A stretch of 64,000 nucleotides of DNA from Candidatus Gastranaerophilales bacterium (GCA_900769645.1 CAAGHI010000077.1:1-64000); one strand, 5' to 3'. Positions 18,264 to 28,214 are shown, counted from the first letter of the stretch. Translations and numbers: made by a program. The notes: generated by a model from the sequence alone, not told the origin.

Positions 18264-18433
18264 TTATGTCCTTCGCGGACAGCGGGAACTTTTTATGGAA
18301 AAAGTTCCACAAAACCAGCCACACGCTCCATTCACTAATAACTTGTAAGCTCAACTAAAAACAGTCAAACTCGCTATGCACATGCATAACAGATTATGAA
18401 ATCGTCATTGCGAGCGAATAGCGTGGCAATCCA
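18264..18433. repeat. Dispersed repeat (inverted copy of 42-225)
   Basis: About 165 bases match the reverse complement of the window start, including the gaactttttatggaaaaagttc core and 'aacagattatgaaatcgtcatt'. The copy ends in 'gcgagcgaatagcgtggcaatcc', a short repeat also present at 34086-34118. Confidence 0.8.
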
Positions 18434-18651
18434 GCCTATTGAATAATTTTTACCGCTCAAACAATGACTGTTTTTGTCATCTGTTTCACTAACAAGTTAT
18501 TGTGCATTCCGCTATCGTGGCATTTGACTCCGTAATCTGTTATAATTTTATACTGGATTACTTCGCTGCCGCTCGTAATGACGTGAATAGCAAGGTAGTA
18601 GATTGGGGTTTCTACCCCAACATCGTAAATATCTTAAGCAAGAAAAAGTAG

Positions 18652-18772
18652 GGCGGGGTAGCGAAATTACGGACGAGTGTTTAACTCGGGGAGCGAGTAA
18701 CGAAATTCATATCTGCGAAGCAATATGAATGACAGTTACGAGCGAGAAGTAATTTCAAGACGCCACCCCGCC
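18652..18772. repeat. Nested palindromic element
   Basis: Successive complementary arms surround one centre: ggcggggt/accccgcc (18652-18659, 18765-18772), gaaattac/gtaatttc (18663-18670, 18749-18756), gtaac/gttac, and attcatat/atatgaat (18705-18712, 18723-18730). This could be a MITE-like element or a structured RNA. A short fragment of the same end (accccgccatcat) occurs at about 45016-45035. Confidence 0.6.
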
Positions 18773-18826
18773 ATCATAAACATTTGCGAACTTATAAGTT
18801 CTCATTATTAATAATATTTATTTATT

Positions 18827-19857
18827 TTAATAATTCATCTTCCAACCACTTTGCATAATCAAATCTGTACAAACTTTTTCTGCCATATTCGTATCAGAAC
18901 AATGTGAGCTCATATTATCTAATAACCATTTATTAATATGATCTTTTGTAATATTGGTAGTTCCGAAAATTGCTTGACAAGTATTTGGATCTTCTTTACA
19001 TGCATTATTTAACTCTGCAAAGGCTTCATCACTAATACCTAAGTCTTCTAAAGGTACAATTTGTCCATAATTATCAAGATCAAAAGCAAATTGATCTCTA
19101 TTCGATTTATTTGGACCTTTATCCCCATTTACATCAACAAAAAACGTAGTACTTACTACATCATCATTGACACGATAAGCAAATCCTTCTGCGAATGGAA
19201 CACCTACACTAGCACCATCTGCTAAATAATAAATTGTTATTGCACAACTGCTCTCCGCACAATAACCATTGTGCTTATTCTCCCCAACAATTTTTAAATT
19301 CAATTTTTCTAAATGTCTTTTATAACAGAAATAACCTTCTTGACAATTTTTTTCCCGTTCCAAAAAACTGGTATCAGAAAGATTTTCAACTCCTTCTGTT
19401 GCGATTATAGTCCTTACTGCATTTTGTAAAACACTTACTTCTTTTTTCAACTGATTAACCCAAACCTGTTTTTGGTAATTTTGAATTAATGTCGGCAAGG
19501 TTATTGCCGCTACAACTCCAATGATGCCCAATGTTATTAGGACTTCGGCTAATGTGAAGGCTGCTTTCTTTAGTGAATGGTGAGTAGTGAATTGTGAATA
19601 GACCGTTTCAGTTAAATTGAAATTATTATCATGCGCAACTTCTTGTAACATAAGTCTTCCCTCTATTAGGGAAGATTTAGATGGGTAAACAGACCTCGAA
19701 GCTGCCTCGCTTCTTAGCTTCTTAGCTGCTAAATTCCCCTCACCTGCACTCGTAACACTCGCTAATCGCTCGTGAACGATTGCTTCCTCTCCCCACTGGG
19801 ACGAGGATTCTAGACGCTTGCCCCCCCCCCGAGGGCTCTTCTTAATTCTTCAAACAT
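18827..19857 (-). CDS. Prepilin-like protein with out-of-frame G10 tract (locus 1)
   Basis: A type IV pilin/pseudopilin. The class III signal KKAAFTLAEVLITLGIIGVV is followed by a helix and a Cys-containing globular domain with DVNGDKGPNKSNRDQF, the family's D-x-N-G...PN...D-x-F motif. Two starts are possible. The upstream ATG at 19857 has the best ribosome binding site (agagaggaaa) and encodes MFEELRRAL, then ten G; as sequenced it stops after MFEELRRALGGGASV. With eleven G the frame runs without a stop for 69 codons into the prepilin (343 residues). The second start, ATG 19651, also has a good site (gagggaag) and gives 274 residues without the tract. Confidence 0.82.
19821..19830 (-). repeat. 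G10 homopolymer tract in a prepilin leader
   Basis: Ten C on the + strand (G on the coding strand), ten codons after the ATG at 19857. The length sets the reading frame: 10 gives a 15-residue peptide, 11 a fusion to the prepilin. Confidence 0.9.
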
Positions 19858-19931
19858 AAATTTCCTCTCTTTCTATATAGTTACAATCTAAGTTTAACAT
19901 ATTTTCTACAGTAATTCAACCCTTTACATCA

Positions 19932-21077
19932 TTAATTATTAAACCGCGCTTCCATATCTTTTTTCAATTTATCCGTAACCTCTCTATAATCAACCGTTAC
20001 GGGCGTCGGTTTAGACGTTTTTATGACGTCTAAAAACACTTTTGAATTCTTCGGTTTTTGCCCATCAACAATTTTGTTTGCAGAATCTACTCTTGCAGGC
20101 ACTATCAAGCCACTTGTCGCAAATTTTTCACTATTTTCTTTTGAAGCCAAATATTCAACAAACTTTTTGGCTTCCGCCTTATGTTTAGATGATTTTGCAA
20201 TTGCCCAACCTGATGCATCAAGCGGAACAACACTTCCGACACTGCCATTCGGGAACGGTGCAATATCCCAGTCAAAAGTTGCATCTTCCCTAAACTTCGG
20301 GACAACCCAGCGACCTGAAACATACATTGCTAATTTCTCTTGCAAAAACATCTGGCCCATTGTCGCACTAGCACTTTCCGACTTTTTCGGTGCGACATGA
20401 TATTTATTTCTCAAATCCGCATAAAAATCTAAACTTTGCTGCGACTCAGGTTTTGCAAGCTCTTCCGGCAAAAATCCGCCGCCATTACTCATCAAATACG
20501 GGAGATAAAACAGTGGTTCTTCCTCAAAACTTACCCCAAAAGTCGTTTTATCAGTCATTTTTTGTGCCACATTTAGAAAATCCTCAAAAGTCCAGTCGGC
20601 TTTTGGATACGGAACACCTTTTTTATCAAACAAATCCTTGTTATAATAAACCACCAAATTTGACACATCTCTTGGAATAGCGTACAACTTTCCTTTCCAA
20701 CTCAATGCCTCAAGTGCTTGCGGGAAAAACTCGTCACTCGGCTGAAACTCTTCTAATAAACCGGCATTTGCATAAATAGGCAGATACAAATTATTTATGA
20801 AAATCACATCAGGCGCGGTATTTGACGCAAAAAGTAAATGGATTTTTTGAAAATAATTCTGCGGAATATGCATAAAATCGATTTTGATATCAGGATTTTC
20901 TTTTTCGTAATTCGCCAAAATCGGTTTCAAAATATCAACTTCCGACTTTGAACCCCAACTTGCAAATTCAAGAGTCGTACGGTTATCCTTCTGCGCACAC
21001 CCACTAAAAATCAGTACACACGCAATCAATGCAGGCAAAAATTTCTTTATGCAATTGGTCTTACCAAAAATTTTCAT
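19932..21077 (-). CDS. Extracellular solute-binding lipoprotein (ABC sugar-type)
   Basis: 381 residues, ABC transporter solute-binding protein family 1. A lipoprotein signal ends in LIFSGC (Cys at about 26). The mature part shows the family pattern: TLEFASWGSKSEVDILKPILANYEKENPDIKIDF, ASNTAPDVIFINNLYLPIYA, KGKLYAIPRDVSNLVVYYNKDLF and the Trp-containing ASGWAIAKSSKHKAEAKKFVEYLAS. It probably binds a sugar or oligosaccharide at the cell surface. No permease or ATPase genes are adjacent, so it is an orphan in this window. gaagagag precedes the ATG. Confidence 0.88.
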   Translation of the reverse strand: MKIFGKTNCIKKFLPALIACVLIFSGCAQKDNRTTLEFASWGSKSEVDILKPILANYEKENPDIKIDFMHIPQNYFQKIHLLFASNTAPDVIFINNLYLPIYANAGLLEEFQPSDEFFPQALEALSWKGKLYAIPRDVSNLVVYYNKDLFDKKGVPYPKADWTFEDFLNVAQKMTDKTTFGVSFEEEPLFYLPYLMSNGGGFLPEELAKPESQQSLDFYADLRNKYHVAPKKSESASATMGQMFLQEKLAMYVSGRWVVPKFREDATFDWDIAPFPNGSVGSVVPLDASGWAIAKSSKHKAEAKKFVEYLASKENSEKFATSGLIVPARVDSANKIVDGQKPKNSKVFLDVIKTSKPTPVTVDYREVTDKLKKDMEARFNN

Positions 21078-21108
21078 TTACGCTCTCTTCATTTGCCAAT
21101 TTGAATCA

Positions 21109-23094
21109 CTACAACTCGATTAAAACGCCCATTTTGTCAGTGTTTACTTCCACCAAAGACTTGAAGTCACCGGCTTTTACCATATAAACATTTGCATTAT
21201 CATGTCTTACTTGGATAGGGTTTGTAACGTTTTTATCAAATTTTTTCAATACGAACACTTCGTCATTAACCTTCCCAATCAAAGCTGACTTGCCGTCAAG
21301 GTTCACTATATAAAAACCTTTGTTTTGGTCGATATTGTAGCCTGATTTCACAATCAAACCGTTTAGATATGAATCTTTTGTTTCTTTTCTAGTTTGCGCA
21401 ATAGGGTTTGTTTGGCGAGCAGGACGTTTAACTTCTTCTGCTTGCGCCTGAACTGCATTATTTTTCGCCAATTCAGCTTTTGCCATATCCAATTTTGCTT
21501 GTCTTTCGGCATTTTCTTTATCAATAATTGAGAAAAGCTCATCAGCTGATGACATTATGTATTCTTGCGGTTTATATTTAATTCTTGGAATCTTGTCAAC
21601 ATCTGCAACATCAAGGTTTGCGTCTTTCAAACGTCTTCTGTTAGTATGCAAAGCGGATTTGCCAAGTTCAATATTTCTTTGTTCGTGCAAAGGCAGCTCG
21701 TTTTCATACTTTTTAAATCTGCTCTTAATCTTGTCACGGCTTGACATATCAAGAGAAGCACGTCTGTCAAAAGCTTTAAACTTGATAGTTTTAGAAATTG
21801 CACTGTCTTCACTTTCAACAATTTCCGGCTCGATATCTGGAAGTTTTGCAGCTGCAACATCTTGCACCATTCTTTCCAAATCCTGACGTTTTTTGTTCAA
21901 CTTGCGAACCGGTTCTGCAGGAGTTTTTATGAAAGCATAATTTCCTTGATTATTAGCTCTTCGAACAGGTTTTGCAGATTTGTCAAGATATCGTTGATAT
22001 CTTTCTTGCCAAGAAATACCTTCTTCATCAGCAAGACTATTAGCACCTGTATTTTCAGCTTCCATACGATTTTGTTCCAGCTGCTCAACAAATGAAGATT
22101 GAACTGCTTGCGCCGTATTTTTTACACCTCTAAACAACTTAGACAAAATAATCAAGCCTAAAATCGCCAAAACTGAATATTTTAGAGGTCTTACAGCTTT
22201 ATGAACACCATTTGAAAGTTTGGTTTTAATTTTATGCAACACAGAAATCTTGTGAACTTCTGGTTGAGGCATTTCAGAAATCTCTTTTACAGGTTCTGCA
22301 GCAGTAATTGGCGCAGTTGGGACATTTGATGAAATGTCAGTTTTTGGAACTTGCGTATTTGCATTTTGAGCTTGTTTTTCTTGTTTTACTTCATTAATCC
22401 AATTTGAAAGCTGTTCACGGCGAACTTGTCTATCCTTGGCTGCTTTTTTCTCAGGATTAACATCTGTCAACTTGATATTTGAAGCTTGTGCCTTTGGCTT
22501 AACCTCTTGTTTTGGCGCAGTCACAGATTTAGTTTCAGCCTTTTTATTCTGAACTTGAGTTTTTTGAGGTTGAGCAGGTGCTTTATTTACAGTAACTTCT
22601 GTTTTTTGAACCTTATGTTGCGGAGGTTCTTGCTTACCAATATTATTTTTAACCGCATTTGCTTGCGCAATAAGAGTTTTGTACTCTTTTTGTTCTGCAG
22701 TTACAGGAGCACTTTTTTGAGTAGAAGTCTTGATATCAAGCGGTTTTGTCGTAATCAAAGTAACTTTTGTATAGCCGCCACTTGTATCACTAACTGTTTT
22801 TACATCAACATTAGAAACCAAATCTCTAACGCCATTCAAACTTGATGCGCTATAACCGGAACTTTGAACCTTAGGGATTAAAATAACATACTTGTTGTCT
22901 GATTTTTTACGAACCATAACGTTGTCATTATAGCCGTTTGATGTGAACAACGTAACATTAACGGAGTTATTTGAAGCTTTTTTCAAATCCAATTGGACAA
23001 GATTATTCCCGCCATTGGCGACAGTCGCCACAGGCGTTACAGCAAGTGCCAATAATAAAGCTATACCAATCGTATTAGATTTATTTACTACCAT
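21109..23094 (-). CDS. AMIN-like domain envelope protein, function unknown
   Basis: 661 residues. A signal peptide (about 1-27) is followed by a beta-rich segment (about 33-115: VQLDLKKASNNSVNVTLFTSNGYNDNV, YVILIPKVQSSG) resembling the AMIN domain of cyanobacterial amidases and PilQ. A long Lys/Pro/Gln-rich region comes next, then a membrane helix near 308 (YSVLAILGLIILSKLF), a charged coiled region and a C-terminal beta-rich domain ending DKMGVLIEL. The order suggests a protein anchored in the inner membrane with parts in the periplasm and cytoplasm. AMIN homology is by pattern only. Confidence 0.6.
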   Translation of the reverse strand: MVVNKSNTIGIALLLALAVTPVATVANGGNNLVQLDLKKASNNSVNVTLFTSNGYNDNVMVRKKSDNKYVILIPKVQSSGYSASSLNGVRDLVSNVDVKTVSDTSGGYTKVTLITTKPLDIKTSTQKSAPVTAEQKEYKTLIAQANAVKNNIGKQEPPQHKVQKTEVTVNKAPAQPQKTQVQNKKAETKSVTAPKQEVKPKAQASNIKLTDVNPEKKAAKDRQVRREQLSNWINEVKQEKQAQNANTQVPKTDISSNVPTAPITAAEPVKEISEMPQPEVHKISVLHKIKTKLSNGVHKAVRPLKYSVLAILGLIILSKLFRGVKNTAQAVQSSFVEQLEQNRMEAENTGANSLADEEGISWQERYQRYLDKSAKPVRRANNQGNYAFIKTPAEPVRKLNKKRQDLERMVQDVAAAKLPDIEPEIVESEDSAISKTIKFKAFDRRASLDMSSRDKIKSRFKKYENELPLHEQRNIELGKSALHTNRRRLKDANLDVADVDKIPRIKYKPQEYIMSSADELFSIIDKENAERQAKLDMAKAELAKNNAVQAQAEEVKRPARQTNPIAQTRKETKDSYLNGLIVKSGYNIDQNKGFYIVNLDGKSALIGKVNDEVFVLKKFDKNVTNPIQVRHDNANVYMVKAGDFKSLVEVNTDKMGVLIEL

Positions 23095-23273
23095 TTTCTA
23101 CCGTCAAATTTTTCCCTATATTATATATAATACTTTGAGATTGCAAAAATTGCCAATTTGTTAATTTTTTATACTTTTTATGTTACAATTTGTTCATAAT
23201 TATAACATAAAATTCAAATCAATATCTAAACCAAGAGATTGAATTTCTCTAAAAGAAATCAGTGAGGACAAGC

Positions 23274-24164
23274 ATGAAAAGTGGATTTACGGCAATTATC
23301 GGGCGTCCGAATATGGGCAAATCAACATTATTAAACCAAATTTTGGGACAAAAGATTGTAATCGCAACCGATAAAGCTCAAACAACAAGAAAACGCATAA
23401 AAGGGATTTACACAACAGAACAAGGACAAATTGTCTTTATCGACACCCCAGGGGTGCACAAACCGCTTAACAAACTCGGCGAATTCCTTCTTGACGAATC
23501 AAAACTTGCCGTTCCTGACGCTGATTTAATCCTATTTTTAGTCGACGGTTCAGAACCTGCCGGCAAGGGCGACAAATGGATTGCTCAAAACCTTTTGCAG
23601 ACAAATATTCCGATAATTATCGTTATGAACAAAGTCGATAAAGTCAAAAAACTTGAAAAAATCGACCAAAATCTTTTGACCTACAAGCTTTTGTTTGAAA
23701 AAAATTATCCGATTGTAAAAATTTCCGCAAAAACCGGCAGAAATATAGACACATTGATTAAAAACATCTATAAATCACTCCCTGATGGAGATTTGCTATA
23801 TCCGGAAGATGTTGTAACAGAAGAAACAATGCGCGATGTAGCAGAAGAAGTTGTGCGTGAAAAAATCTTGCTTAACACGTCCGATGAAATTCCACATTCT
23901 GTTGCCGTAAAAATCGAAAGTTACACCGAAAGCGACGACATTGATAGAATTTATGCCTCAATTTTTTGCGAAACAAAAAGCCAAAAAGGGATTTTGATAG
24001 GCAAGGGTGGAAGTTTGCTGAAAAAAATCGGTACAGAAGCGCGACTTGAACTTGAAAAAATTGTTGAAAAGAAGGTCTTTTTAGGTCTTGAAGTAAAAAT
24101 TGACAAAGACTGGCGCAAAAAGCAAAGTTCATTAAAAAACTTTGGCTATGAAAACGAGAAATAA
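23274..24164 (+). CDS. era: GTPase Era
   Basis: 296 residues. A ribosome-assembly GTPase that binds the 3' end of 16S rRNA. G1 is GRPNMGKST, G2 includes TTRKRIKGI, G3 is DTPGVHKP and G4 is NKVDK; the C-terminal KH domain has ILIGKGGSLLKKIGTEARLELE. The frame extends to a GTG at 23262, but ATG at 23274 lies 5 nt after agtgagga and is the start. Its last 18 codons reappear downstream of pilT (18154-18207). Confidence 0.96.
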   Translation: MKSGFTAIIGRPNMGKSTLLNQILGQKIVIATDKAQTTRKRIKGIYTTEQGQIVFIDTPGVHKPLNKLGEFLLDESKLAVPDADLILFLVDGSEPAGKGDKWIAQNLLQTNIPIIIVMNKVDKVKKLEKIDQNLLTYKLLFEKNYPIVKISAKTGRNIDTLIKNIYKSLPDGDLLYPEDVVTEETMRDVAEEVVREKILLNTSDEIPHSVAVKIESYTESDDIDRIYASIFCETKSQKGILIGKGGSLLKKIGTEARLELEKIVEKKVFLGLEVKIDKDWRKKQSSLKNFGYENEK

Positions 24165-24180
24165 CAGACATATCTTGATG

Positions 24181-24198
24181 TTGGGTAAGTATACCCAA
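24181..24198. repeat. Short extragenic palindrome
   Basis: ttgggtaagtatacccaa lies between the convergent era and prepilin genes. It belongs to a dispersed set of GC-rich palindromes (15199, 18126, 25077, 28674, 60894, 61852), often followed by cctac or cctaa. It may also act as a weak terminator. Confidence 0.7.
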
Positions 24199-24209
24199 CC
24201 TAAATATTC

Positions 24210-25195
24210 TTATTTCAACAGTTTTTCTGCAGAACAGCCAAAACCATAGAAATCACCTTTACATGTTCCATCGCCACCTCCTGTACAACCAACCCAGTTA
24301 TCACAATCCGCAGCTCCCCAGCCTACAGCATGGCCTTTTGCCGGTTTTATTGCATATTTCTCACTGTTAAAAACGGCATAAAATATATCTTTTCCATTTG
24401 TATTTGGTTTTGAAATTCCATTAACATCAAATATTAATATGGAATTTTTTCCACCACAATCAATACAAAATAAAGCTCCACTTGTAAGTGTCATACATAC
24501 AGAGCCACCACCTAATTTACTAGGATCAGAATAGAAGTTATAAGCACCATTGGGATAATAAATTCGAACATTTTCTCTCCAACAACCTTGCTCAACCCCT
24601 TTATTTGCATTACAAACTTTGTCTACTTTAAGATATTTTGCAAAAGCCTCTCCGACTTTTTGTTCTGTTGACAAATCTTCGTTATTTTGTGACATCAAAA
24701 GTGCAGCATTTGCTACGTCTAAATAAGCCTTTTTCCACGCAGTAGTGAGTTGCTTTTCTTTGTAATTTGCTACTACAGAAGGTAAGGTTAGGGCCGCAAC
24801 AATACCGATAATCCCGAGGGTGATAAGGACTTCAGCCAAGGTAAACGCGACGCGTTTAGCAGCTAGGTTTTTAGATGCAAAGATGCCAAGAGGCATAGAT
24901 GCGTGGTCTGTTTCGCTTAAGTTATCCATGTGTATTCCTTTCAATTTAATTGTATTACAATAATCAGCTGGATTCTTTCGCTGACGCTCAGAATGAAAAG
25001 AATTGCTACTATTTTCAGAAATAATTCCCGTAACAGACTTTGCATCTTCACTTCTGACATCTAGATCAGTTTCGTTGTCGGCATAGCAATGCCGACCCAC
25101 CTTAGCTTCATCTAAACCAGCCGAACCTAAAGCTACACGTGCGTCTTCGCGATTGCCCCCCCCCCGAAAGCCCTTCTAATCTCAGATCTTTTCAT
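24210..25195 (-). CDS. Prepilin-like protein with out-of-frame G10 tract (locus 2)
   Basis: A pseudopilin with signal KRVAFTLAEVLITLGIIGIV and a Cys-rich globular domain containing DVNGISKPNTNGKDIF, ending CSAEKLLK. It is a close paralogue of locus 3 (48424). The upstream ATG at 25195 (aagagg upstream) encodes MKRSEIRRAF then ten G, stopping after 20 residues as sequenced. With eleven G the frame is open throughout (328 residues). An internal ATG at 24929 has a strong site (aaaggaatacac) and would give a 28-residue leader without the tract, so tract-independent expression is possible. The intervening leader contains the palindrome 25077-25096 and a degenerate dispersed repeat at 24966-24998. 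Confidence 0.82.
25156..25165 (-). repeat. G10 homopolymer tract in a prepilin leader
   Basis: Ten C on the + strand after ten codons of the leftward reading frame starting at 25195. Eleven would fuse the start to the prepilin. Confidence 0.9.
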
Positions 25196-25360
25196 AAATA
25201 CAAACCTCTTTTTCAACTAATACACTACTATTTTAACTTATTTCTCAAAATTTTTCAAGATTTCATTAAAAATCTAAAAAATTACTATACTTATTCATTT
25301 TTTCATGTTATAATAACCGCACAAAAGTGTTTATTATATGAATTTGAAAGGAGAAATAAC

Positions 25361-28039
25361 ATGAGCGCAAAACGTGTATGGTTATTCAAAGAGGGTAATG
25401 CAGATATGCGTAACCTTTTGGGCGGCAAAGGTGCTAACCTTGCAGAAATGACAAATCTTGGACTACCTGTACCTCCGGGGCTTACTATTACGACTGAAAC
25501 CTGTATGGATTACATCAATCACGGTAACAAAATGCCGGCAGGACTTATGGACGAAGTAAGAGAAGCTCTTGCAACTGTTGAAAAACAAGCAGGAAAGAAA
25601 TTTGGCGATGCAGAAAATCCACTTTTAGTTTCTGTTCGTTCAGGTGCTAGACTTTCAATGCCAGGTATGATGGAAACTATCCTTAACTTAGGTTTAAACG
25701 ACCAAACCGTTGAAGGAATGATTAAACTAACCAAAAATCCGAGATTTTGCTACGATTCATACAGAAGATTTTTGACAATGTTCGGTTCTGTAGCTTGGGA
25801 AATCGACAGACAAAAATTTGAAGATTACCTAGACAAAATCAAAGAAGAAAAAGGTTACAAATCAGACACAGACCTAACAGCAGACGACTGGAAATCTTTA
25901 ATTCAACCTTACAAAGACTTAATCAAAAAAGAAACAGGCAAAGATTTTCCACAAGATCCATACGTTCAACTTGAAGAATCAATTGAAGCCGTATTCCGCT
26001 CATGGAATATTCCACGTGCTGTTGCATACAGAGAACATTACAAAATCGACCACAACTACGGAACTGCCGTAAACGTTCAAACAATGGTATTCGGAAACAT
26101 GGGCGACGATTGTGCGACAGGTGTTTCTTTCACAAGAAACCCATCAACAGGCGAAAACAAATTCTATGGAGAATATCTAACCAACGCACAAGGTGAAGAC
26201 GTTGTTGCTGGTATCAGAACTCCAAAACCTATCGCAGAACTTGAGCACGAAATGCCTGAACTATACAAACAATACGTTGACATCGCAAAAAAACTTGAAA
26301 AAGGCTACAAAGATGTTCAAGATATGGAATTTACAATCGAAAGAGGCAAATTGTGGATTTTGCAAACTCGTAACGGAAAAAGAACCGCAAAAGCATCAGT
26401 CAGAATTGCAGTTGAAATGTGCGAAGAAGGCATTATAGACAAGGAAAGAGCAGTAGAACTTGTTGATGCAAACCAACTTTATCAGGTACTACTTCCTGAC
26501 TTTGATCCAAAAGCTAAAAAAGAAGCACACAAAATCGCACAAGGTCTTGCAGCTTCCCCTGGTGCAGCAGTCGGCAAAATCGTTTTTGACACTGAAGAAG
26601 CAGCAGAACGAGGCAAAGCAGGCGAAAAAGTTATCTTGGTAAGAATTGAAACTTGTCCTGACGATATCCACGGTATGATTGAGTCACAAGGTGTTTTGAC
26701 ACTTCGTGGCGGAATGACATCTCACGCAGCAGTTGTTGCAAAAGGCATGGGAAAACCTTGCGTTGCAGGTTGCGAAGATCTTTCAATTGACCTTAAAAAC
26801 GAAACCCTAACAGCTGGCGACGGTACTGTTTACCACAAAAACGACGTAATCTCACTAGACGGTGGCACAGGCGAAGTTATGGACGGCGCAATTCATCTTG
26901 TTCCGCCTACAATGGACGACAATTTCAAAAAATTGTTCGAATGGGTTGACGATATCAAATTGTTAGGCGTTCGTGCAAATGCAGATACACCGGCTGATGT
27001 AGCCAAAGCTCTTGAACTTGGTGCAGAAGGCGTTGGACTTTGCAGAACAGAACACATGTTTATGGATCCTGAAAGACTTCCTTGGGTTCAAAAAATGATT
27101 ATCGCTGGAACTCCAGAGGCTCGAAAAGAAGCTCTAGAACACTTGCTTCCTATGCAATACAGCGATTTTCACGCTATGTTTAAAGCATTAGGTGAAAAAT
27201 CAATGACAATAAGACTTCTTGACCCACCTCTTCACGAATTCTTGCCAGACAAAGAAGAACTTATCGCAAGAGTTGCAACTAAAAAAGCAAAAGGGGAAGA
27301 TTACAAAGAGGACGAAAAACTTCTAAACATCGTCGAAGCAATGTCAGAATCTAACCCAATGATGGGCTTGAGAGGTTGCCGTCTAGGCTTAACTTATCCT
27401 GAAATCAATGAAATGCAGGTTCGAGCAATCTTCTATGCGGCTTGTGACTTGAAAAAAGAAGGTTTAGACGTTAAGCCGGAAATCATGATTCCGCTTGTCG
27501 GTCACGTAAACGAACTTAAAACCGTAAAAGGCGTTCTTGAGCGTGTTGCAAACGAAGTTATGGACGAAAAAGGCGTTAGAGTCGACTACATGTTCGGTAC
27601 GATGATTGAAATTCCTCGTGCTGCACTAACTGCAGACCAAATTGCAGAATACGCAGAATTCTTCTCATTCGGTACAAACGACTTGACACAGATGACTTTT
27701 GGCTTCTCAAGAGATGATGCAGAAGGCAAGTTCCTACAAAACTACGTAGAACAAAAAATCCTTCCAGCCAACCCATTCTCAACACTTGACCAAGAGGGCG
27801 TTGGGCAATTGATGAAAATTGCACTTGAAAAAGCTCTAAAAGTTCGTCCACACCTTAAACGTGGTATCTGTGGGGAACACGGTGGCGATCCGGCATCAGT
27901 AAAATTCTGTCATAGAATTGGCTTGAACTACGTTTCTTGCTCACCATTCAGAGTTCCGCAAGCTCGTCTTGCAGCAGCTCAAGCGGTAATCGAGTTCAAA
28001 CAGTCTAAAGACATCTCATTACCACTAGGCTGCAAATAG
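25361..28039 (+). CDS. ppdK: Pyruvate, phosphate dikinase
   Basis: 892 residues, normal for PPDK. Interconverts pyruvate, ATP and phosphate with PEP, AMP and pyrophosphate. The N-terminal nucleotide-binding domain begins KRVWLFKEGNADMRNLLGGKGANLAEM. The phospho-His domain has GGMTSHAAVVAKGMGKPCVAG (about residues 450-470). The C-terminal PEP/pyruvate barrel has EGVGLCRTEHMF, the FFSFGTNDLTQMTFGFSRDD motif and GICGEHGGDP with the catalytic Cys. I chose ATG 25361 because gaaaggag lies 7 nt upstream; an open extension further up overlaps the divergent prepilin leader and is not real. No PPDK regulatory protein is nearby. Confidence 0.97.
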   Translation: MSAKRVWLFKEGNADMRNLLGGKGANLAEMTNLGLPVPPGLTITTETCMDYINHGNKMPAGLMDEVREALATVEKQAGKKFGDAENPLLVSVRSGARLSMPGMMETILNLGLNDQTVEGMIKLTKNPRFCYDSYRRFLTMFGSVAWEIDRQKFEDYLDKIKEEKGYKSDTDLTADDWKSLIQPYKDLIKKETGKDFPQDPYVQLEESIEAVFRSWNIPRAVAYREHYKIDHNYGTAVNVQTMVFGNMGDDCATGVSFTRNPSTGENKFYGEYLTNAQGEDVVAGIRTPKPIAELEHEMPELYKQYVDIAKKLEKGYKDVQDMEFTIERGKLWILQTRNGKRTAKASVRIAVEMCEEGIIDKERAVELVDANQLYQVLLPDFDPKAKKEAHKIAQGLAASPGAAVGKIVFDTEEAAERGKAGEKVILVRIETCPDDIHGMIESQGVLTLRGGMTSHAAVVAKGMGKPCVAGCEDLSIDLKNETLTAGDGTVYHKNDVISLDGGTGEVMDGAIHLVPPTMDDNFKKLFEWVDDIKLLGVRANADTPADVAKALELGAEGVGLCRTEHMFMDPERLPWVQKMIIAGTPEARKEALEHLLPMQYSDFHAMFKALGEKSMTIRLLDPPLHEFLPDKEELIARVATKKAKGEDYKEDEKLLNIVEAMSESNPMMGLRGCRLGLTYPEINEMQVRAIFYAACDLKKEGLDVKPEIMIPLVGHVNELKTVKGVLERVANEVMDEKGVRVDYMFGTMIEIPRAALTADQIAEYAEFFSFGTNDLTQMTFGFSRDDAEGKFLQNYVEQKILPANPFSTLDQEGVGQLMKIALEKALKVRPHLKRGICGEHGGDPASVKFCHRIGLNYVSCSPFRVPQARLAAAQAVIEFKQSKDISLPLGCK

Positions 28040-28082
28040 GAGCGTGCCGCTCCACCCGACCATTGGAGCAAATATTAGTATT

Positions 28083-28136
28083 GGCGCTATTTACAGATAA
28101 TCAAATAATTTTAGCAAATTCTGTAAGTAGCGCTTT
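28083..28136 (+). terminator. Probable terminator after ppdK
   Basis: Long inverted repeat: ggcgctatttacaga and tctgtaagtagcgct with a 24-base loop, followed by tttt. Confidence 0.6.
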
Positions 28137-28214
28137 TACATATTAATGAAAATTGTTAAGTAGCCGTTCCAGCCACCCACTGAGTGTTGAGACTACGTAA
28201 CGAAAAAACAGCTG

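Noticed and set aside
25139..25360. In-frame N-terminal extension of ppdK of 74 codons
   Set aside because: The family start MSAKRVWLFKEGN at 25361 has a strong ribosome binding site; the extension overlaps the divergent prepilin leader and its promoter region.
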